Below, one piece after another: positions 56,473 to 64,000 of a stretch of 64,000 bases of DNA. The stretch covers positions 124,001-188,000 of the forward strand of contig NZ_AUBD01000008.1 in NCBI RefSeq assembly GCF_000429065.1. The letters run 5' to 3'. The position numbers and the translations under genes are program-made. Position 1 is the first letter of the stretch. Every line of letters starts with the position of its first letter. The notes under the pieces are model-generated. The model had not been told where the DNA came from, did no database searches, and worked only from the letters and a program-made list of their open reading frames with translations. The DNA is from Silanimonas lenta DSM 16282 (GTDB lineage Bacteria > Pseudomonadota > Gammaproteobacteria > Xanthomonadales > Xanthomonadaceae).

Positions 56473-57908
56473 TCCCCCACCGCAAGCCGCCGCAACTCGC
56501 CGCTGCCGGAATCGAAACGCCAGACGAGGTGGCTGCCGGCATCGGCGATCCACAGGCTGTCCTCGTGGGCGGCGAGCGCGAGCGGCCGGCGCAGCGGCAT
56601 CGGCAGCTCGACGGTGGACAGGACATGGTGGCGGAAGACGTGCCGGCGCAGTACGCCATTGCCGGTGTCGGCGATCCACAGCCCGAGGCCGTCGGCCGCC
56701 AGGGCAAGGCCGCCGGGGTGCTGCATGAGCGCCGTGCGGCTGCCGCCGTCCTTCAGTCCGAACTCGAACAGGCCGCGCCCGAACAGGGTGCGCACCGTGC
56801 CGTCGGAGAGACGCACCTGGCGCAGGGCGGAGGCCGAGGCATCGAGCACCCAGGCAAGATCGCCCTGGGCGACGATGGCCGAGGGCTGGGCGAAGCGCGC
56901 CTCGTCCGGGCCGCCATCCTCCTCGCCCAGACTGCCCTGCCCGGCCACGCGCCGCAGCTCGTTGCGTCCGAGCTCGAAGGCCCAGAGCTGGTGGCCGGAG
57001 GCCATGGTGATGAGGAGGGCATTGCCGGCGAACGCCAGGCCCCGGGGGCGGTCGAGCGCGGTGTCGCGGGGCTGCTGGACGATGCCGGGCACAGGATCGC
57101 CGCAGCGGCCATTGCCGAGCAGGGTCTCGACCTCGCCGGTGCGCACATTGATGCGGCGGATGGCGTGGTTGCCGGAATCGGCCACATAGAGCCGGTCCTG
57201 CAGCAGCACCATGGCCGTCGGGGCGTTGAAGCCGGCGATGTCGGCAAGGCCATCGACGAAATCGCGGTTGCCGGTACCGATGCGGCGCAGCACCCGCCCC
57301 TCGTGGGTGCATTCGAGGATGCGGTGATGGCCGGTATCGGCCACGTAGAGCCGCGAGGGGGTGGCGAGCAGGCCGGCGGGCGAGTCGAGGGCCGACCCCT
57401 CCCCGGCGGCATCGAGGCGCGGCATCTCCGCCACCCCGGGGGAGCGCAGGAAGTTGGCATCCACCTGCGCCTCGAGCGCCGCATGCAGGGCCTCCAGCTC
57501 GCGGTCGCCGACGAAGCGACCGCACTCGTTGCCCTCGGGATCGAGCAGCACCACGGTGGGCCAGGCGCCGATCTCGTAGTGCTGCCAGGCCGCCCAGTCG
57601 CCGTCGTTGGCGAGCGGCACGGCAAGGCCGCTGTGGCGCAGCGCCGGCAGGGCCACGGCGCCGTCGCGCTCGTAATCGAACTTCGGCACGTGCACGGCCA
57701 GCACATGGGCGGTCTCGCGGTAGCGCGCCTGCAGCGGCACCAGGGCCTGCAGCAGGTTCAGGCAATGCGCGGAGCCGGCATTCCAGAACACCAGCAGCAG
57801 GGGGTGGCCGCGCAGGGCGGCGAGACGCAGCGGCGGGGTGTTCAGCCAGTTCAGGCTGGCATCGAGTTCCGGGGCAAGGCGGGGGCGTGGGGCCGAGGTG
57901 GAAGCCAT
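56469..57908 (-). CDS. Thioredoxin-like/NHL-repeat beta-propeller protein (NHLRC2-like)
   Basis: Encodes 479 residues. A thioredoxin/TlpA-like domain (about 15-150) is followed by NHL repeats (about 165-470, with LYVADTGHHRI, LYVADSGNHAI and LWIADTGNGVL) that form a beta-propeller. The redox centre reads S46-A-H-C49, so the first Cys of CxxC is missing. No signal peptide is visible, in contrast to periplasmic TlpA proteins. The ATG at 57908 lies 28 bp after kdsB. The role is unknown; disulfide reductase activity is doubtful. Confidence 0.8.
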   Translation of the reverse strand: MASTSAPRPRLAPELDASLNWLNTPPLRLAALRGHPLLLVFWNAGSAHCLNLLQALVPLQARYRETAHVLAVHVPKFDYERDGAVALPALRHSGLAVPLANDGDWAAWQHYEIGAWPTVVLLDPEGNECGRFVGDRELEALHAALEAQVDANFLRSPGVAEMPRLDAAGEGSALDSPAGLLATPSRLYVADTGHHRILECTHEGRVLRRIGTGNRDFVDGLADIAGFNAPTAMVLLQDRLYVADSGNHAIRRINVRTGEVETLLGNGRCGDPVPGIVQQPRDTALDRPRGLAFAGNALLITMASGHQLWAFELGRNELRRVAGQGSLGEEDGGPDEARFAQPSAIVAQGDLAWVLDASASALRQVRLSDGTVRTLFGRGLFEFGLKDGGSRTALMQHPGGLALAADGLGLWIADTGNGVLRRHVFRHHVLSTVELPMPLRRPLALAAHEDSLWIADAGSHLVWRFDSGSGELRRLAVGE

Positions 57909-57936
57909 GGCGGGCCGGCGTGGGGGTAGGCCCGGA

Positions 57937-58701
57937 TTATGCGGCGTGCCATGCGGCTTCGGCACGCCGCAGGTCTTCCTCGGTATCGATGCCCGGCGGG
58001 AAGGGCTCGGGCGCCAGGGCCACGGCGATGCGCTGCCCGGCCTCGAGCACGCGCAGCTGCTCCAGCGCCTCCAGCCGCTCCAGCGGCGAGACCGGCAGGG
58101 CGCTGATGGTGGCGAGGAAGCCCGCCCGGTAGGCATACATGCCGATGTGCCGCAGGCAGGGCGCCTCGGGCGCACTGACACGGTCTACGGCATAGCGGTC
58201 GCGGTGCCAGGGGATCGGCGCACGGCTGAAGTACAGCGCATGCCCGGTGCCGTCCACCACCACCTTCACGGCGTTCGGATCGAACAGCGTGGCGCTGTCG
58301 GTGATCGGCGTGGCCAGGGTGGCCACGGGCGCCGGGCTGGCCGCCAGCGCCGCCGCCACCGTGTGCAGGGCCGAGACCGGAGCGAAGGGTTCGTCGCCCT
58401 GCAGGTTCACCACGATGGCCCCGGGTGGCCAGCCACGCTGCGCCGCGCACTCGGCGAGGCGGTCGGTGCCGGAGGGATGGTCGGAGCGGGTGAGGCAGAC
58501 CGCCACGCCGAGGCCGGAAACGGCCTCGGCGATGCGCGCGTCGTCGGTGGCCAGCACCACCTCGACCGCCCCCGCGGCCAGGGCCCGCCGCGCCACGTGG
58601 CGAACAATTGGCTCGCCGCCGAGCAGGCGCAATGGCTTGCCCGGCAGGCGCGAGGCGGCGAAACGGGCGGGGATGGCGACGATGAACTCAGGGATCGACA
58701 T
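57937..58701 (-). CDS. kdsB: 3-deoxy-manno-octulosonate cytidylyltransferase
   Basis: Encodes 254 residues. [14 protein letters not shown] is the nucleotide loop, QGDEPF the metal and KDO contact region, and [12 protein letters not shown] a family block. It activates KDO as CMP-KDO for lipid A-core assembly. The start lies within the last 14 bases of lpxK, so the genes are coupled. Confidence 0.97.
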   Translation of the reverse strand: MSIPEFIVAIPARFAASRLPGKPLRLLGGEPIVRHVARRALAAGAVEVVLATDDARIAEAVSGLGVAVCLTRSDHPSGTDRLAECAAQRGWPPGAIVVNLQGDEPFAPVSALHTVAAALAASPAPVATLATPITDSATLFDPNAVKVVVDGTGHALYFSRAPIPWHRDRYAVDRVSAPEAPCLRHIGMYAYRAGFLATISALPVSPLERLEALEQLRVLEAGQRIAVALAPEPFPPGIDTEEDLRRAEAAWHAA

Positions 58702-59692
58702 GGGGCGTTCCTTGTCGCAGCAGCGAGTCGAGGGCATCGGGCAGGTCCGGCGGGAGCGCGGCGCGCACCGGCAGCTCCCAGGCATCGGCAAGGTCGATGC
58801 CGCGCAGCTTCACCGCGTCCTTGGACGTGACCAGCACCGGCGCGTCGTCCAGACCTCGGAAATCGGCCTCGACATAGGCATGGTGGTCGGGGAAGGGATG
58901 CGGCTCCACCGCCAGCCCGGCCTCGCGCAGGGTGGCGAAGAAGCGCGGCGGATGGCCGATGCCGGCCACGGCATGCACGCGCTGGCCGGCAAACGCCGCC
59001 AGCGCACGCGTCTCGCCGGCCCGGCGCCCCAGGCCACGCAGCGCGGCGGGCACGAGCCGCATCGGCCACTCGCCGGGGCGCGGCTCGCGGCCCTGCACCA
59101 CGCGGAAGGCCGCTGGCCTGGCCGGCAGCGGCTCGCGCAGGGGGCCGGCCGGCAGCACCCGGCCATTGCCAAGGCCGCGGGCATCCTCGACCTCGATCTC
59201 GAGGTTCCGGCCAAGCCGCAGATGCTGCAGGCCATCGTCGGCGATCACGAGGTCGCAGCCCAGGGCCACGAGGGCCTCGGCCCCGGCCACGCGGTCGCGG
59301 TCCACCACCACCGGGCAGCCGGCTTCACGCCGGATCAGCAGCGGCTCGTCGCCCACCAGCCGTGCGTCGTCGCCGGGCGCGACGGCATGCTGGCCCCGGC
59401 CCGTACGTCCATGGCCGCGGCTCACCACGCCCGGGCGCCAGCCGCGGCTGCGCAGGGCCTCGACGAGGGCGATCACCAGCGGCGTCTTGCCGGCGCCGCC
59501 AACGGTCCGGTTCCCCACCACCAGCACCGGCACCGGGAGCCGGTGCTGGCGCCGCCAGCCCTGCCGGTAGGCCCGGCGCCGCAGGCGCATCGCGGCACCC
59601 CAGAGGCAAGCGATGCCACGCAGCAGCAGACCCGGCGATACACCGCCGTACCAGCGCGCCAGAAGCCAGCGTTCGAGGGCGGCGCGCGGCAT
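58688..59692 (-). CDS. lpxK: Tetraacyldisaccharide 4'-kinase
   Basis: Encodes 334 residues. LpxK phosphorylates lipid A precursor at the inner membrane. An N-terminal amphipathic/membrane helix (about 15-40) precedes the P-loop [13 protein letters not shown] and the DDGLQH motif. The start at 59692 ([17 protein letters not shown]) fits the family; the frame extends upstream into msbA. It begins four bases after the msbA stop. Confidence 0.96.
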   Translation of the reverse strand: MPRAALERWLLARWYGGVSPGLLLRGIACLWGAAMRLRRRAYRQGWRRQHRLPVPVLVVGNRTVGGAGKTPLVIALVEALRSRGWRPGVVSRGHGRTGRGQHAVAPGDDARLVGDEPLLIRREAGCPVVVDRDRVAGAEALVALGCDLVIADDGLQHLRLGRNLEIEVEDARGLGNGRVLPAGPLREPLPARPAAFRVVQGREPRPGEWPMRLVPAALRGLGRRAGETRALAAFAGQRVHAVAGIGHPPRFFATLREAGLAVEPHPFPDHHAYVEADFRGLDDAPVLVTSKDAVKLRGIDLADAWELPVRAALPPDLPDALDSLLRQGTPHVDP

Positions 59693-59696
59693 GGCG

Positions 59697-61453
<1,757 letters not shown>

Positions 61454-61457
<4 letters not shown>

Positions 61458-61873
61458 CCGCCGGCCTCCGGAAGGGTGGCGATGGCGATACGGCTGAAAC
61501 CGGCCTGGCCGAGCGCATCCATGGCCGTCACCACCGCCTGGTGCGGGGCGCGGGCATCGGCGCGGATGACCACCCGGATCGCGGCACGCTCGCCCTCCAC
61601 GCCCTTCAGGGCGGACACCAGCGCCGCGCGGTCGTCCTTCGGCAGCTCGCGGTTGCCGAGGTAGAGCCGCCCCTCGGCATCGACGACCACGGTCAGCGGC
61701 TCGCCGGAGGCTTCGAGCGCCGGGCCGCTGGCGGTGGGCAGCTCCAGCCGCAGCGCGGTGCGCACGTCGAAGGTGGTGGTGACCACGAGAAAGACGATGA
61801 TGCAGAAGATGACATCGATCAGCGAGACCAGGCTGATCTCCGGCTCATCGTCGCCGCCTCGGGCCAGCCTCAC
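61454..61873 (-). CDS. exbD: ExbD/TolR-family biopolymer transport protein
   Basis: Encodes 139 residues from a GTG that overlaps the exbB stop. One membrane helix (about 14-34, SLVSLIDVIFCIIVFLV) contains the conserved Asp that faces the ExbB channel. The C-terminal periplasmic domain is complete. With ExbB it uses the proton-motive force, likely to serve a TonB or Tol-like partner encoded elsewhere. Location beside msbA suggests an envelope role. Confidence 0.93.
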
Positions 61874-62511
61874 GCCGCCGCTCCCCGGGCCCGGGCCTTG
61901 CCGGCCACCGCATGGTCCTCGATGGCGTCGACCAGTGCGATCGCCTCCTTCTCCATCTCCACCACGTAGCCGGCCACGCGGGAGCGGAACCAACGGTAGA
62001 GCACCAGCGCCGGGATGGCCACGATCAGGCCGGCCGCGGTGGAGATCAGCGCCTGGCCGATGCCGCCGGCAAGGCGGTTGGCATCGCCCACCCCGGCATC
62101 GAGGATGGCCATGAACATCGAGATCATGCCAAGCACGGTGCCGAGCAGGCCGAGCAGCGGCGCGACGGCGGCGATGGTGCCCAGGGTCGGCAGGAAGCGC
62201 TCGAGCTCGTGGAGCACGTGGCGGCCGGTGTCCTCGATGCGCTCCTTGATCACTTCGCGCGAGCGGTGGCGCACGTCCAGCGCTGCCGCCAGCAGGGCCC
62301 CGAGCGGCGAATTACTGCGCAGCACCTCGATGTGCCGGGGATCGAGCTGGCGGCCCTTCGCCCATTGCCGCACCTCCTCGCCAAGGCCCGGGGGCAGCAC
62401 TTCGCGGCGGCGCAGCGTCCAGGCACGCTCCACGGCGATGCCAATGGCACCCACCGCGAGCAGCAGGATCGGCACCATGACCCATCCGCCGGCGATGACC
62501 AGTTCCAGCAT
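61870..62511 (-). CDS. exbB: MotA/TolQ/ExbB-family proton channel protein
   Basis: Encodes 213 residues with three membrane helices (about 7-27, 110-130 and 150-170). The LPTLGTIAAVAPLLGLLGTV segment and the Thr-containing third helix (ALISTAAGLIVAIPALV) are conserved channel elements. It is coupled to exbD by overlapping codons and lies 38 bp after comEC. Confidence 0.95.
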   Translation of the reverse strand: MLELVIAGGWVMVPILLLAVGAIGIAVERAWTLRRREVLPPGLGEEVRQWAKGRQLDPRHIEVLRSNSPLGALLAAALDVRHRSREVIKERIEDTGRHVLHELERFLPTLGTIAAVAPLLGLLGTVLGMISMFMAILDAGVGDANRLAGGIGQALISTAAGLIVAIPALVLYRWFRSRVAGYVVEMEKEAIALVDAIEDHAVAGKARARGAAA

Positions 62512-62549
62512 GTCGATTTCCTGTATGGACCGGCCAACAGCATAGCGGC

Positions 62550-64000
62550 TCAGCCCCCCTGCCCGTTCCACCAGTGGCCCTGCAGGGCGCGCCAGGACCG
62601 GAGACGCCACCCGCTTTCGCCCTCCACGCTGCCGGCGGCAGCGAGGTAGACCGCCCCCTCGCGCCCGGGATGCCAGGCATCTGCTGGCCAGTGGCGCAGG
62701 CGGGCCGGACCCGGGCGGCGGGTGGCCACGGCATGGCTGGCCTCCATCGCCTGCTGCCAGGCGAGCACCGCCCCGGGACCGCCGATGACGGCGCGTGCCG
62801 GCACGCGTTCCATGCTCCGGGAGGCGTCGGCGCCCACCTGCCGCACGTCTGCGCCCGGCAGCCGCCGCGCCGTCCAGACCGAAGCCTCCGAGGCATGCCA
62901 GAGCTCGCGCCCCTCGCCATCGCGCACCCGCAGCACGCAGGGCGATGCCACGCCATGCCGGGCCACCGGCAAGGGCGCCAAGGCCTCGATATGCACGCCG
63001 TCCAGCACGAGGCTGCGCCCGCGCTCGCAAGGCAACGCCCCGGCCGGCGCCTGACCCGGCGCGTGCCAGCGTTCGCGCACCGGGAACGCCGCCTCGACCC
63101 GCGCCACGCCGCCGAGCCGCCCGGCATTGCCGGCGGTCTCGATGCGCAGGGCGATCTCCCGCACCCCGAGGGCGCGCAGCGCCGCCACCGCCTCGCCGCC
63201 TGCCGGCCCGGTATCCACCAGCACCTCGTGCCGCGCCGTGCGCAGCAGCACCGCCTCGCCGCGCGGCAGGGCCAGCACCCAGGCCTCGACCCGGCCTTGG
63301 AGTGGCCGCGACACCGATGGAAACAGCAAGGGCAGCAGCAACACCGCCCCCATGCCCCGCCAACGCCAGCCGAGCGGCGGCAGCACCACCGCCACGCCCA
63401 GCAGGGCCAGCGCCACGGCCCAGGGAGAAGGCTCGGCGACCCAGTAGAGGCCGCCGCCGAGGGCCGGCGGCCAGCGCCCCAGCCCCCACCAGAGGGCGTC
63501 CATGGCGGCCGCCGCCATGCCCCAGAGCAGGCCGGCCAGACCGGGAGCGAAGGCGAGCGCCAGCGTACCGAGCAGCGCGAGCGGCACCACCACCAGGCTG
63601 ATCCAGGGGATGGCCACGAGATTGGCCAGCGGCCCGGCGAGCGGCACCTGCAGGAAGAAGGCCGCGGTGATCGGCAGCAGGCCGAAGCTGGCCACCCATT
63701 GCGCGCGCAGGAAGGCCCGGAGATCGACGGCGGAGGTGATGCCCGGCAGCGACCAGGCCAGCCAGGCCACGCCGCCGCAGGAGAGCCAGAAGCCCGGCAG
63801 CAGCAGGGCGAAGGGATCGAGGGCGGCGATCGAGGCCACGGCGAGTGCCAGTGCCTGCATCGGCCCCACATGGCTGCGCAGGCTGGAAACCAGGGCCACC
63901 ACGCCCACCATCGCCACCGTGCGCAGCGTGGGCAGGCTGAAGCCGGCCAGGGCTGCATAGCCCAGCCCGGCGAGCAGGCAGGCCAGCGCCGCGGCCTGGG
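62550..64000 (-). CDS. comEC: DNA internalization protein ComEC/Rec2, 5' end outside the window
   Basis: The visible part is 483 residues from a frame that continues past the window edge. It begins in the competence membrane domain, where AGFSLPTLRT (about 63,920-63,950) is the family hallmark, followed by several membrane helices. A C-terminal metallo-beta-lactamase-like domain follows. The DTG strand is kept, but ETAGNAGRLGG stands where the zinc motif HxHxDH is expected. ComEC forms the inner-membrane channel for single-stranded DNA uptake. The order comEC-exbB-exbD-msbA-lpxK-kdsB is typical of Xanthomonas relatives. Confidence 0.92.
   Translation of the reverse strand, partial: QAAALACLLAGLGYAALAGFSLPTLRTVAMVGVVALVSSLRSHVGPMQALALAVASIAALDPFALLLPGFWLSCGGVAWLAWSLPGITSAVDLRAFLRAQWVASFGLLPITAAFFLQVPLAGPLANLVAIPWISLVVVPLALLGTLALAFAPGLAGLLWGMAAAAMDALWWGLGRWPPALGGGLYWVAEPSPWAVALALLGVAVVLPPLGWRWRGMGAVLLLPLLFPSVSRPLQGRVEAWVLALPRGEAVLLRTARHEVLVDTGPAGGEAVAALRALGVREIALRIETAGNAGRLGGVARVEAAFPVRERWHAPGQAPAGALPCERGRSLVLDGVHIEALAPLPVARHGVASPCVLRVRDGEGRELWHASEASVWTARRLPGADVRQVGADASRSMERVPARAVIGGPGAVLAWQQAMEASHAVATRRPGPARLRHWPADAWHPGREGAVYLAAAGSVEGESGWRLRSWRALQGHWWNGQGG

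Overview
The window is GC-rich chromosomal DNA from a Gram-negative gammaproteobacterium. Lipid A and KDO genes (lpxK, kdsB, msbA), the ComEC-ExbB-ExbD-MsbA-LpxK-KdsB order and a nuo operon placed between secG/tRNA-Leu and tRNA-fMet/rimP point to the Lysobacterales (Xanthomonadales) or a close relative. This is inferred from gene order only. No phage, insertion sequence, integrase or CRISPR array is visible. Nearly all of the window is core genome, with a few accessory stretches.

Layout. 0-4.2 kb: a membrane-anchored DUF885 metallohydrolase diverges from rlmJ, followed by a tandem-receiver diguanylate cyclase. 4.2-13.4 kb (minus strand): the classical tRNA-fMet-rimP-nusA-infB-rbfA-truB-rpsO-pnp translation and RNA-decay cluster. 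Clear promoters lie before tRNA-fMet and rpsO, and terminator hairpins lie after tRNA-fMet and after rpsO. 13.4-16.7 kb: an accessory pocket with a VWA-domain protein, a lipoprotein, a HEPN-like protein and an HD-domain gene whose reading frame is interrupted. Three of these genes share an upstream CCGTGAGAC motif. 16.6-31.5 kb (minus): a complete nuoA-N operon for complex I, headed by tRNA-Leu(GAG). 31.7-37.0 kb: secG, tpiA, an SDR, a 2OG-Fe(II) oxygenase, glmM and accD. 37.1-41.5 kb: ybbP-ybbA diverging from tesA. 41.1-49.7 kb: small accessory and poorly characterised genes, often as convergent pairs with overlapping 3' ends (SemiSWEET, lipocalin, patatin, M14 peptidase, DUF3228, SBF transporter). 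49.7-53.5 kb: a translationally coupled HD-GYP and PAS-GGDEF-EAL pair for c-di-GMP turnover. 53.6-53.95 kb: tRNA-Gly, tRNA-Cys and tRNA-Leu(UAA). 54.0-64.0 kb (minus): comEC (cut by the window edge), exbB, exbD, msbA, lpxK, kdsB, an NHL-repeat protein, uvrC and pgsA, mostly with 4-nt start/stop overlaps that suggest one coupled operon.

How it fits together. Three themes dominate: translation and RNA metabolism, aerobic respiration, and envelope biogenesis (LPS precursors, LPS flippase, lipoproteins, peptidoglycan precursor, phospholipid). Cyclic-di-GMP signalling appears twice, at 2.9-4.2 kb and 49.7-53.5 kb. Compared with E. coli, the glmM-secG-leuU-metY-rimP-nusA-infB-rbfA-truB-rpsO-pnp order is kept but split by the nuo operon and the accessory pocket. 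The glyW-cysT-leuZ-pgsA-uvrC neighbourhood is also kept. The least explained items are the 13.4-16.7 kb pocket with its shared motif, the leader of rpsO, the mutually exclusive inverted repeats before the HD-GYP gene, and key-residue losses in a receiver domain, a thioredoxin-like domain and the ComEC hydrolase domain.
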